Shown here piece by piece: positions 44,780 through 54,951 of a DNA stretch of 64,000 nt. The translations under genes and the position numbers were made by a program. The notes under the pieces are model-generated. The model made no database searches. It worked only from the letters and a program-made list of their open reading frames with translations, and was not told the origin of the DNA. Within the stretch, counting starts at the first letter, position 1. The number at the start of each line of letters is the position of its first letter. This DNA comes from Selaginella tamariscina (lineage: Eukaryota; Streptophyta; Lycopodiopsida; Selaginellales; Selaginellaceae), in assembly GCA_003024785.1 (NCBI GenBank), contig PUQB01000637.1, positions 62,001-126,000 of the forward strand, in the 5' to 3' direction.

Positions 44780-45619
44780 TTATGAATCTTCGGTAATACC
44801 CTGTAGACCAAGAAATGATCTAACTTCATGCACATCTTTTAAAGTCATCCACTCAGTAATAGCTTGAATTTTCTTTGGGTCCATGGCAACCTCCCCACCT
44901 GAGATCAAGTGTCCCAAGAAATCTATCTTGGTTTGACCAAATGCGCACTTGCTTTCTTTAGCATACAATTGGTTCTCTCTCAACCTCTGAAACACTTTTT
45001 CTAAGTGTTCCACATGTTCCTCAATTGTCGAACTGAAAATCAGAATGTCATCAATATACACCACTACGAACTCGTCTAGATAGTCTCTAAACACATCATC
45101 CATCATTGTGCAAAAAGTTGCTGGAGCATTGCACAACCCGAATGGTAAGACTAGAAACTCAAATGATCCATAACGCGTTCGAAAAGCGGTCTTCTCAATG
45201 TCATTCTCTGCTACCCGAATCTGATGGTACCCCGATCTCAAGTCTATTCTTGAAAAATACTTTGCTTTCGATAGCCTATCAAATAAGTCGTCCACTCGTG
45301 GAAGAGGATACTTATTTTTGATAGTTATCGCGTTCAGCGCTCGATAGTCCACACACATTCGCATCGTACCATCCTTTTTCATTACGAACAAGATAGGTGC
45401 ACCATACGGCGATCGACTAGGTCGAATGTGTCCTCGACCTATCAATTCTGTCAGTCTCTTCAATTCTACTAACTCTTGAGGATTCAACCGATATGGGGCT
45501 CTTGCCGGTGGAGACGAACCTGGCAAAATCTCTATCCTGTGGTCCACAACTCGACGTGGAGGTAACTCGGGCGGCAAGTCTTCTGGCAACACATCCTTAA
45601 ACATGTTCAAGACTTCCAA
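44780..45619 (-). CDS. Reverse transcriptase of chromovirus copy 2 (open, 279 codons)
   Basis: The only long undamaged retroelement frame in the window. Blocks in order are the [17 protein letters not shown] entry, [74 protein letters not shown], the catalytic YIDD at 45048-45059 and the [11 protein letters not shown] thumb block. The catalytic aspartates are intact. It is part of a Gag-Pol polyprotein, so the ATG at the upstream end is not a true start. The frame ends near 44780, just after VRSFLG. Confidence 0.9.
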   Translation of the reverse strand: MEVLNMFKDVLPEDLPPELPPRRVVDHRIEILPGSSPPARAPYRLNPQELVELKRLTELIGRGHIRPSRSPYGAPILFVMKKDGTMRMCVDYRALNAITIKNKYPLPRVDDLFDRLSKAKYFSRIDLRSGYHQIRVAENDIEKTAFRTRYGSFEFLVLPFGLCNAPATFCTMMDDVFRDYLDEFVVVYIDDILIFSSTIEEHVEHLEKVFQRLRENQLYAKESKCAFGQTKIDFLGHLISGGEVAMDPKKIQAITEWMTLKDVHEVRSFLGLQGITEDS

Positions 45620-45639
45620 AATAGGTTAGGAACAGATTC

Positions 45640-46145
45640 TTGACCATCTCCTATTTTGACTTCACCAGTATCCAAAACCATTGCAAGAAACACACGTTCC
45701 CGATGTCTAACTGCCTTACGCAACTGAGTTAAGGTAAGGAACATAGGATTCCAATCCTTATCAGTTAGCGTTTCCATTTTGAGCGTGGTTTTCTAATGTC
45801 CTCTTTATACTCTGCAAGCGTGATTCGATTATCTCCGAACCCCTCATTTCGATTACATGTTTATGGAACCATTCCATACCCAAAACAAAGTCAAACCCCG
45901 TCATATTCAAGACAACTAAGTCTAGCTTAGCCTTCCAATCTTTGATTTGGACAGGAACTGCCCTTGCTATATTATTAGTATTTTGAGAACCTTTGCCAAA
46001 ATTGATCTTTATTTCACACATCTTTATTACATCCAAATTCAATCGACGAGCTAGACTAGTCGATATGAAGTTGTATGTTGCTCCAGTATCGATCATCATT
46101 CGGACTCGGTCCCCTCGGTTCCTTCCTGTCATCAATATAAGCAAA
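45640..46145 (-). pseudogene. Protease of chromovirus copy 2, cut by gap
   Basis: Same retropepsin block as in copy 1, with DTGA at about 46081-46092 and FDFVLGMEW near 45870-45895. It diverges from copy 1 just beside the run of N (46125-46145), where the sequence may be unreliable. Confidence 0.8.
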
Positions 46146-46951
46146 NNNNNNNNNNNNNNNNNNNNNNNNNNNNNNNNNNNNNNNNNNNNNNNNNNNNNNN
46201 NNNNNNNNNNNNNNNNNNNNNNNNNNNNNNNNNNNNNNNNNNNNNNNNNNNNNNNNNNNNNNNNNNNNNNNNNNNNNNNNNNNNNNNNNNNNNNNNNNNN
46301 NNNNNNNNNNNNNNNNNNNNNNNNNNNNNNNNNNNNNNNNNNNNNNNNNNNNNNNNNNNNNNNNNNNNNNNNNNNNNNNNNNNNNNNNNNNNNNNNNNNN
46401 NNNNNNNNNNNNNNNNNNNNNNNNNNNNNNNNNNNNNNNNNNNNNNNNNNNNNNNNNNNNNNNNNNNNNNNNNNNNNNNNNNNNNNNNNNNNNNNNNNNN
46501 NNNNNNNNNNNNNNNNNNNNNNNNNNNNNNNNNNNNNNNNNNNNNNNNNNNNNNNNNNNNNNNNNNNNNNNNNNNNNNNNNNNNNNNNNNNNNNNNNNNN
46601 NNNNNNNNNNNNNNNNNNNNNNNNNNNNNNNNNNNNNNNNNNNNNNNNNNNNNNNNNNNNNNNNNNNNNNNNNNNNNNNNNNNNNNNNNNNNNNNNNNNN
46701 NNNNNNNNNNNNNNNNNNNNNNNNNNNNNNNNNNNNNNNNNNNNNNNNNNNNNNNNNNNNNNNNNNNNNNNNNNNNNNNNNNNNNNNNNNNNNNNNNNNN
46801 NNNNNNNNNNNNNNNNNNNNNNNNNNNNNNNNNNNNNNNNNNNNNNNNNNNNNNNNNNNNNNNNNNNNNNNNNNNNNNNNNNNNNNNNNNNNNNNNNNNN
46901 NNNNNNNNNNNNNNNNNNNNNNNNNNNNNNNNNNNNNNNNNNNNNNNNNNN
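46146..46951. other. Assembly gap (806 N)
   Basis: A run of N. It hides gag and the 5' LTR of chromovirus copy 2 and the rest of the nested LTR-B element, if these exist. Its true length may differ from 806. Confidence 0.99.
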
Positions 46952-47537
46952 TGTACTTTTGGCACACTTGGCTAAGGGGGTGTTCCCTTAGGATCTAAGG
47001 GTTGAACAACCTAAGCTTAGCAAGAGCCCTTTTATGAGGCACTCACAAGGTTGTGTACTTAGGGTTATCCAAACCTAGCCTTGGGAAGTTTGCTTAGCAG
47101 AACACTCATATTTGCCTACGGTGCACACTCATGTCCTCAGTAAGTACTAGCCCTATATGACTTGGCCACTCAAACCCTTAGGGGTTAGTCATGGTTTAAG
47201 GTACTCCTTGTCACCTTATAAGGGTTGTACTCCCGAATAAGGGTGATTCCTCAAGGGTAAGTGACAATGCCTTATGTGTGAGACATGTCTTCTTGATGGC
47301 ATGAGCCTATTTAGGTCTACTGGGACAGGATCATAAAGTCTACTCGGGTTATCCTTTAAGGTTCAAGGGATGGTCTTACGGTAGGACTCTAAGTCACCTC
47401 CCTAACTAGGCATCTGAGTTAGGCTCTTGAGGTCATCTTGGAAAACTTAGCATTGCTCACACAGGGTTTTGACGTTGGATGGACACTTGGCAGCCACGTG
47501 TTGCCATGTGTAGGCCCTTTAGGTATAAACTTTAACA
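46952..47537 (+). repeat. LTR-B, right copy of the nested insertion
   Basis: Matches 41027-41420 closely over its first roughly 390 bp. It then continues to a complete LTR end, ACTTTAACA at 47537, immediately before the gag pseudogene resumes. It is either the second LTR of the element that starts at 39920, or the displaced end of one LTR. Confidence 0.75.
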
Positions 47538-47544
47538 ATTGCAA

Positions 47545-47890
47545 TTGCGTGCTGATTTGACAACTTATAAATAAGGACTTCAGGGAAGCCTAATGGAGTA
47601 TGTTTATCAATTCAAAAGTGTATGACATTTGGACCCAAACATGAGTGATGATGAAGCTCAAAGTTACTATATAACTAACTTGAATGATAAGACTTGAAAG
47701 GAGATTCTAAGGTACAAGCCAATAAGCTAGCAAGAATGTTAGGAGGTAGTTCAAAAGGTTGCTTATGGCATGTCGTTAAAAGACTTGTACAATAAAAGCA
47801 ATGAATCAAAACCTAAATCACAGAGTTATTCTCCAATGTCTAGGTTTCTGAAAACTCCATTACATGCATCTCCTCCAACATCTAGGGGAA
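47545..47890 (+). pseudogene. Chromovirus gag, second part, decayed
   Basis: Resumes exactly where 39919 left off: the codons for LRADL follow DDLR. Next come MEYVYQFKSV, DPNMSDDEAQSYY, EILRYKPIS and QKVAYGMSLKDLY, all aligned with the gag at 3300-3010. Several stops stand where the sister copy has Gln or Arg (CAG, CAA or CGA changed to TAG, TAA or TGA), typical of cytosine deamination. Confidence 0.85.
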
Positions 47891-48660
47891 ACAACAAAGT
47901 AATGGCAACTTACAACAACCTAGACCTCATGAGGGTGGCCAAGGACCACAATGCAATAGTAGGAAAGCTCACAAAACAATGTTGGGCCGCTCAAAAGGAA
48001 GCTAAGGAATACAAGGAACAGGTCCTCTAGGGAGTCCAAAAGTGGGAGATTGTGGAGATGGGGCAGAAGTATGCAGAGGAGGCATAGATTGCACTAGCTA
48101 TGGGCCTCAACAACTACATGATACGTACAATGGCCTCCAGCGGCTTCAAGCCCAACTTAGGCACGACCACGAGCATGCCATAGCGGAGAAAGAGTGGCAG
48201 AACTACGAGCTCGAATAGAGGGATAAGGAGCTCATGAAAACCCAAGAGAAGCTAGCAGCAATCGGGAATAAACTGCACCAATGCATCACCCAACTTACTG
48301 AGTGGGATTGGGAGCTATCTGAGGCTAGGACAAAGCTCGTGACTCATCAGGAGGGGGCCACCCAGCTGGACCAGCTACGAACTACCGTTAAGGAGTTAGA
48401 GGGGCACGCACACCATCAGGAGCAACATTTAATTACATAATCTTCAAGGAACATGAGCTACAAAACGTGCTCGAGCAAGTCCAAGAGCTAGAGGCACAAC
48501 TGGCACAGGACCCATGAGCAGTAGGCAAGGAATGCAACTAAACTACAGGGGGCTACTAAGCTGCGAGATGCAACAATTGTCGCCCTAAACCTAAAGTGGC
48601 TACAATAAAGAATGAAGCCGCCACCTACAGCAAGCACTACAACATAGGACAGGGATGAAG
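47891..48660 (+). pseudogene. Decayed coiled-coil protein, unknown origin
   Basis: After gag the sequence changes to a Glu/Gln/Lys/Leu-rich frame starting near MATYNNLDLMRVAKDHNA (about 47902). It runs through RLQAQLRHDHEHAIAEKEW, MKTQEKLAAIGNKLHQ and ELSEARTKLVTHQE to KELEGHAHHQEQ and VLEQVQELEAQLAQD. Heptad-like spacing suggests a long coiled coil. Stops are mostly TAG in place of CAG, plus two frame shifts. It could be the gag or an extra frame of another retroelement; no family was recognised. Confidence 0.5.
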
Positions 48661-49700
48661 ACTACATGGCCTGAGGATGTACCAATAAATCTGGGCATCT
48701 GGTTGATAGTGGTTTAACCATCGTCAAACGACCAACATGCACGAACAAGCAGTGGTTCAGAAGGGAGACTGAATAGTGGAGCAAGTGATGTACAACGGGT
48801 ATGGACTGACAGCGACGGTTGTTAGGTGGCACTGACAACATGCTAGATCTGATTGTTTGGATTAACCACCAAGGTATTAAGTACAACACACGTGAGGGAG
48901 GTGCATTAAGGCAGTAGAATAAGACCCTGTCATAGGGCAACGGCCCAGTGGGGAAATGCCATCTAGCCTACGTCCTAGTACCACCTAACCCTATATAAGC
49001 AAGAAGGTAAGTGGTGGGTCAGGGTTCTTCTAGTCCATCTTCTTGTGTGTGTCTTGTTCTGACCATCTCTGGGAAAGGGGCCACCTTGTACTTCTAAGAG
49101 TTAATATATATATATATCTCTTCTATCTACCGTTGCCCACCTCCCCAATCTTCTTCCTTCCTCTTCTCTTCTTGCATCCTCTTCAAAGGGAGCCAGCACA
49201 TCAGAGGGAGGGAAGCTCCAGTCCATCAGTACACAAACCCTCACGGCGTCCGGGTAAAGGCCACCACAACACCTTTTTGTACATCCTGAAGTAATGGCCA
49301 GACCCCACTTAGAACCTTGGGATTGGGCGTTGGCAATAGTGTTATAGCAACCATAGAGACTACGTAAGTCACCTGACATCTGGCCTACGGAGTCCCCAAC
49401 AACCACAAGCTAAGTTGCTACCCAAAGAAGAAATCGAAGAGCCATGATTAACTTGTTTGAACAATTGGAGATCAGTGAATACCAATTGACCAGGAGAATG
49501 CATCACATCGGTTGAGAGAGGCCAACCGAGGGCAGAGAAGTATCCCAAATGTCATAATCGGCCCCAACCTCGCTAATTAGGGTGCACGACGTCAATACCA
49601 CGTGGCCTGCCTCACAAGGAGCAAAGGACCCCATATTATACGCTAGGATTTACTTTTAGGCATGTGCCTTACAACTAGATTAATGTTTATTTGCCATATG
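48661..49700. other. No gene recognised; possible old LTR
   Basis: CCCTATATAAGCAAG at about 48990-49004 is a good TATA-like box. It is followed by a pyrimidine-rich stretch (49115-49190) and a (TA)n run at 49103-49117, a layout seen in LTRs. A possible start TGTCATAGGGCAACG lies at 48927. Only short broken frames follow. Confidence 0.35.
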
Positions 49701-50559
49701 CCCATATGAACAACCATGTTCTTTAATACTTCAAATAAAAATTTATATACATTGAATGCCACACCAATTAGTTGCATGCATGCGCATGAGTTCTATCCAA
49801 GAATTTTGTCTTCATGTGCTCCTTCAAAATCCACCCACCTCACGATTGAGGATTGGATCTTGATTGGGAACTCACCATCATACCGGATGTTCCAAGCCCT
49901 GCAAGGGTGTCCACCCTTCGATTGTTTATCCTCTAGATTTCTTCTATTAAATCAGAGAGACGCCTTTGGTGCAAAGCTACCTCCATGCATCATGAAGTTG
50001 CATGAGAAATATTTTGAATCCCCACAAAAGGCACCCATGGCCCCTTTTATTAATGCCTCCTTGTGGCTTTTGTTCTTGCCATTGCTCAACCTCCAAGAAC
50101 CCTTATTGTGAAATGAAAAGCATATCCACAAACTTTTATGTAGTGCCATTTCCTCTCATGAATTGTGCTATTAGCTAGATGTCGAAAGAATTGACGTGTC
50201 ACCAGTAATGTTCATGGCGAACCTCAAACGAGTTCGTGGTGAACTTCAAACAAGTTCGTGGCAAACTTTTTGAGGTTGACCTTTGTTGACTGTCAAGTTG
50301 ATTGATGTTGACTTATACATTGACCAACATTAAACCATATGTTTTTTCATTGATTGATGTTGAATATTCATTGACCATCTTTGACTATTGTCGACCTTGC
50401 CCTTTGATCAACATTGACTTTGTGGTTCATGGTGAACCTTTGCTAGTTCATCACAAATTGCTTGTAGTTTGTCTCCATTGACCGTTGACAAACTCGATTA
50501 AACTTGTTGTTTTCAACTCATATTTGAGCCACCCCGCAAAGAATGCTTGAACTTGGAAA
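49701..50559. other. No gene recognised; TTGAC-rich stretch
   Basis: A plus-strand frame at 49716-50111 is open for 131 codons but shows no known domain and no coding-like composition, so it is not called. From 50190 to 50500 the words GTTGAC/ATTGAC and GTTCGTGG/GTTCATGG recur irregularly. Confidence 0.4.
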
Positions 50560-51507
50560 AGTGTCAAATTGGTAGTACTAAGGGCACCTTAGTGAGACAC
50601 ATAATCTCAAAGGATGACATTGAGCTGAGTCAAGACAAGGTGGATAAGCTACTCGCATTACTAGCTCCAGCTTGTGTCAAGGAGTTATGAAAGTTTGTAA
50701 GTTTAGTAGGATACGGATACTAACACAAATTTATGGAGGGGTTCACAAAGATGGCATATTCATTGAACCAACTACTTTGCAAGGAGTTGCATTTCATTGG
50801 ACTTCTTCATGTCAAACATCATCTAAGAGGTTCAAGATCACACTAAGTTCACATCCAATTTTGGTGGCACCTATCATTGTCCATGCCAACTTCTTATTTA
50901 GCTTTCGCCCCCCTCCATCAGTTTAGCACCGTTTGCATCTTCTACGTGATGGGAGGAGTTGTTCTATGTCAATGTTAGCATTGAAAAAGTTTCAATCATT
51001 ATGATCCTGATGCAAAAAGGGACAAGTGGATACTTGTTTCCTGTTTATATGTAGGAAGACAATTACAAGGGGCAGTATACCCATTGTTGGAGAAGCAAGT
51101 GGTAATAATTGTATATGCAGTGGAGAAGTTCAAGCATTTCTTGTGGGTGTGTCATTTTGGTTTTCTCACCAACAATGCAGCACTTAAGTAGATTGTTAAC
51201 AAGCTTGGGCTCATTGGGAAGTTTTCTAAGTGGATCATGACCTTGACTAAGTATGATTTCGAGTTTCAACATGAGAAGAGCACAAGAGTGGGTTTGGTAA
51301 AAATGTTGGACCAAGGAGATGTTGAGAAGTTCCATTATCACTTGAAAGTTTGGGTTCTTTCACCCAACATGGAGGATTATTAAAAAGTCTATGATTTCTT
51401 GATGAATGGGAAGTTTCCAAAAAATTGTACAATGACCTAGAAGAAGAAGATCATGCAACAATCTTGACCCTATATGGTGATAAGTGAGCTACTTTATAAG
51501 ATAAGGC
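50560..51507 (+). pseudogene. Reverse transcriptase end and RNase H, Athila/Tat-like gypsy
   Basis: Plus-strand translation across frames gives a GHIISKDDIELSQDKV-like thumb block near 50600 and LLAPACVKELKKFV-like and YHKFMEGFTKMA-like blocks to 50755. RNase H follows, with VVIIVYAVEKFKHFLW near 51100-51145, an NNAALK block, and SKWIMTLTKYDFEFQHEKST near 51227-51290. Many stops and shifts. The wording is closer to Athila/Tat gypsy elements than to the chromovirus above. Confidence 0.72.
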
Positions 51508-53170
51508 TGGTTTAGGGTTTTTACTATGACTCGACCTTTTACTTTGGACCTTGATTATTGTTACCTATTGTACTATGTTGACGAACCCTAGATGTAGTGA
51601 GAAACAGCCCCACTTAGCGCACTTAGGTGTTTAAGGGTAGTCCGGTCAGCTATCTTTAGATGTCACAAGAAACTCTAAGTGAAGGTAGCACTTACCTTCT
51701 AGAAAATCCACCCTCAATTTTGACATCCTAGTTAAGATGAGTTTGGCATGTTAAATAGGGTTAGGAACACCCCTAGGGTTGACCTAACCCTAGGATTGCC
51801 CTAACCCACGCCCTAAAAACCCCACCCCCCTTGGGTAGGGTTTAGGGATAGGGGTTAGTGTGCAAACTCATCTCATTAACTAAGGGGCTGGCATTCCGTG
51901 CCAACCCACTTACACATATAAGAAAAGAAGGGGGGGGGGGGGGCTCCGTCACATAAAAAGGTAGAGTATATAGGAGTGAGGGTTCCTGGGTTCATGATTG
52001 AGCTCGTTACTCTTCTCTCGGTGCAAGCTCTAGCTTGTGTTGTCAAGGCATAACCCTTTGTTGTGCCGCCCTAACTTCCAGATGATAGGGTACATCCCAC
52101 CTTCGGGGTAGCTTACCCTTAACGTTGATGAATCCATGCCTGGGAGGTCTTATTGGGATGCACGTTCCAAGAGGCAAAGGTTGAGGCTTGTCTCCAGCCT
52201 TGTCCTCCACGTCAAGCTAGGTGTAGCACTCATGGCCAAGCAAGGCACATCCGTGTCCTTAACCAACTATGGGTGTGGGATCTTGTTTAACAGGTTCACA
52301 TTATCAGTTCTTGAGGGTTCACTAAGGGGTTCTAGAGTTGGCATTTAGGAGTGTAACATGGAGATGTGACACTAGACTAAACGTCACATGGTACAACGTT
52401 TGAGGCACGCCCTTTGGGGTTATGTCAAGGGCTTGTCGCCAAGGGGTTGGATACTCTGACAAACAAGCATACTTGTGCTCGCGCTAGGGTGCTAAGCCTT
52501 GAGCATTTGCTCAAGGGAGGTTAGGTCTCATAACTAGGTGTGTTGAGGCACACTTGGCTAGGGGAGTGTTCTCCTTGGAATCCAGGGGTTGAACAACCTA
52601 AGCTTGTTAGCAGGAGTCTTTTTGTGAAGCACTCGTAAGGTCATGTACTTAGGGTTTTCCAAACCTAACCTTAGGGAGTTTGCTTAGTAGAACACTTGTG
52701 TCTGCCTACGACGCACACTCGTGTCCTCATTAAGTATTAGCCCTAGGTCTAGGGTATGACTTGGCCACCCAAACCCTTAGGGGTTAGTTGTGGTTCATGG
52801 TACCCTTTGTCGCCCTAAAGGGGTTGTATTCTCAGATAAGGGTGATTCCTCAAGAGGTAAGTGACGATGCCTTAGCTCTGTCACGGGGGTATGTGTGAGA
52901 CACATCTCCTTTGTGGGGTTAGGGCATGAGCCTCTCTAGGTCTACTGGGATAGGATCTTAAAGTCTACTTAAGTTATCCTCTAGGGTTTAAGGGATGGTC
53001 ATTCTAAGGGACTTAGGGTAGGACTCTAAGTCTTTTGCCTAATTGGGCCCCTGAGTCAAATTCTTAGGGTTATCTTGGAAGACTTAATATTGCTCACACA
53101 TGGTGATGACGCCGAATGGCCACTTGGCAGCCACGTCTTGCCATGTGTTGGCCCTTTGGGTTAAAACTCT
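51508..53170 (+). repeat. LTR-B inserted into the Athila/Tat-like element
   Basis: The start is degenerate (TTTAGGGTTTTTACTATGAC replaces the usual palindrome). G-run at 51930-51943, promoter block near 51945-51970, distal body to GGGTTAAAACTCT at 53170. The distal 67-bp repeat region is reduced to a single diverged form. No PBS follows, so it is a solo LTR. Flanks are pol of one gypsy copy. Confidence 0.8.
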
Positions 53171-54435
53171 AATAGAGATAATGTGCTTCGACAAGCGATG
53201 GGTCGTTAAGAGAGAAAACATATTATCATAGAAAAATGTTTGTGGTGGACTCTTCTCACACAATTATACTTCCAGGAAGATAATCAGTAAATAATATTTT
53301 GGGTTGACCCTCTTCAAGGATGTTAAAAAGTGGTGCCAGAATTTTAAAAGAAGAATGTTGTACAAGGGACCTTCGCATCCTATTTTACCAATAGGTCCAC
53401 TTTGTTGGTTCCTTGCCAATGGCTTTTCTCAAAAGAGATTTATTATTGTGGGTATTGACTATTTCACGAGGTGGGTGGAAGTAGTCTCTATTTGAGCTTA
53501 TACCAAAGAGATTGCAACAAATTTTATCATCGAGAAGATTCCCTTAGAGATAGTAATAGATCAGGGTTTTCAATTTCTACAATGAAGTGCTGGAACTTCT
53601 TCTTTCTCAATTGTTCATTACACTGCAACAATCGACAAGTTATCTCTCAAGTTAATGGATTGGTAAAACGAATGAATGGAGTATTGTGTAACATATTAAT
53701 TAAACTTGCAGTGGATCGCAAGAAGGATTGGGACAAGTGGTTATCAATAGCACTTTAGGCTTTCAAGATAACACACAAAGTTGCTACTATGTACATATCA
53801 TTTCAATTAGTTTATGGGATAGAAGCGATACTCTCAATTGAGTTGGAGATACCATGTTAGCACCAATATGTACAAACTAGAGACCCTCACAAGACCACCG
53901 ACCTCCCCGAGCTGTCTTTAGTCCACATGCTACTCTCCAAAAAGGCTTTTAATATTAGGGTTGCCTTTCTTAATTCTAAATCTATATCCTTTTTGGATTC
54001 TTTTAAATCTATGTAATAGCCTTTAAGGAATATTCCTCAATTCGTTATATGGGTCATAACATACCAAGCTTGCATCTAGCATTGAAGCATGGGCTTGAGG
54101 ATGGTGAGGACCTGTAGGTAAGGTTGGCTGAATTAAAGAGCATGGATGAATCATGAAAACAAGCCTTGCAACTTGTGGAGCCAATGTAGTAAAAGTGAAA
54201 GGCCAAATTCAATAAGAAGATTCAAGAATGACCACTCCAAGTGAGTGGTTTAGTGATGCGGTATGATAGTCGATTAGATAAGACCTTCACAAAGAAGTTC
54301 TTACCAAGATGGGATGGACCTTTTGTCATTGTGGAAACTTATAAGAATGGGTCATATCTTTTAACAAATGTGGATGGAGAGCATCATGGCCCACATGTTA
54401 ATGTTTACAGGTTGAAACACTTTCATGTTCAATAG
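53171..54435 (+). pseudogene. Integrase, Athila/Tat-like gypsy
   Basis: The core begins near 53380 with GPLCWFLANGFSQKRFIIVG and continues IDYFTRWVEV, IATNFI and IVIDQGFQF-like blocks, carrying the first two acids of the DDE triad. The GLVKRMNGVLCNILIKLAVD block is at 53655-53715. The C-terminal module at 54241-54435 is open for 64 codons with RYDSRLDKTFTKKFLPRWDG, PFVIVE and NGSYLL. No chromodomain is seen. Frames change near 53495, 53760 and 53900. Confidence 0.78.
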
Positions 54436-54951
54436 TAACTATTGGTTGTCAAACAACCCACATCACATGAAAATGGGTTGTTTGTGTGGGATTTATGTTA
54501 TGGGAAAATTTGAATCATTACTTGGTAACCCTTGGTATGCATGTAGTGAACTAGTCTTCTACTCATATTTGTACGCCTTTATTTTTGCTTAACTATTCAC
54601 TTTTACACTTTGTTAATTTTTCTTGCATGGTCAACCTAGTGAACATTATTATGTTAATGCATGTAATTAGTGCTTGCTTTGACCAAGCACCTTTCTTGTT
54701 ATTTTTTATGCATCTTCCTCACCATCTTTCAGAGAAGTTACTTAAACTTTACTTAAGTCAAAGTCAAGGCTAATCCCTTTTATTTATGAGTGTAAGGTTA
54801 AGCCACAAGCTCATCTTTCATAACTCCCTACCATTTATGTGTACCAAGTTAAGTCAAACCCACCTTCTCCCATAACCATGTACCGTTATTCCTATGTAAA
54901 CCCCATCTTACACCCTCTTTTACACCCCTACCCTAGCCTACTGTTAGAGTA
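54436..54951. other. 3' flank of the Athila/Tat-like element
   Basis: AT-rich, no coding sequence recognised. Probably 3' untranslated sequence; its own LTR was not identified. Confidence 0.4.

Larger units (their letters stand above)
41423..46145 (-). mobile_element. Ty3/gypsy chromovirus, copy 2 (best pol; gag in gap)
   Basis: Read on the minus strand, the protease at the gap edge is followed by reverse transcriptase, RNase H, integrase with chromodomain, 3' untranslated region, polypurine tract and a 3' LTR. It is nearly identical in sequence to copy 1 over shared parts, so both are fairly young. Reverse transcriptase is open over 279 codons. Gag and the 5' LTR fall in the run of N or are absent. 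Confidence 0.9.

Noticed and set aside
46056..46991. Long open frames across the run of N
   Set aside because: These are produced by unknown bases, with no sequence content.
49716..50111. 131-codon plus-strand open frame
   Set aside because: No domain, signal or coding-like composition could be recognised, and the surroundings are degenerate retroelement DNA. Kept only as a note.
53160..53180. A special alternative LTR-B end (CTCTAATAGAG) shared with 11337-11347
   Set aside because: At 11341 the following bases align with the start of the tandem second copy (AATTGAGG in other LTRs), so the resemblance at 53171 is probably chance.
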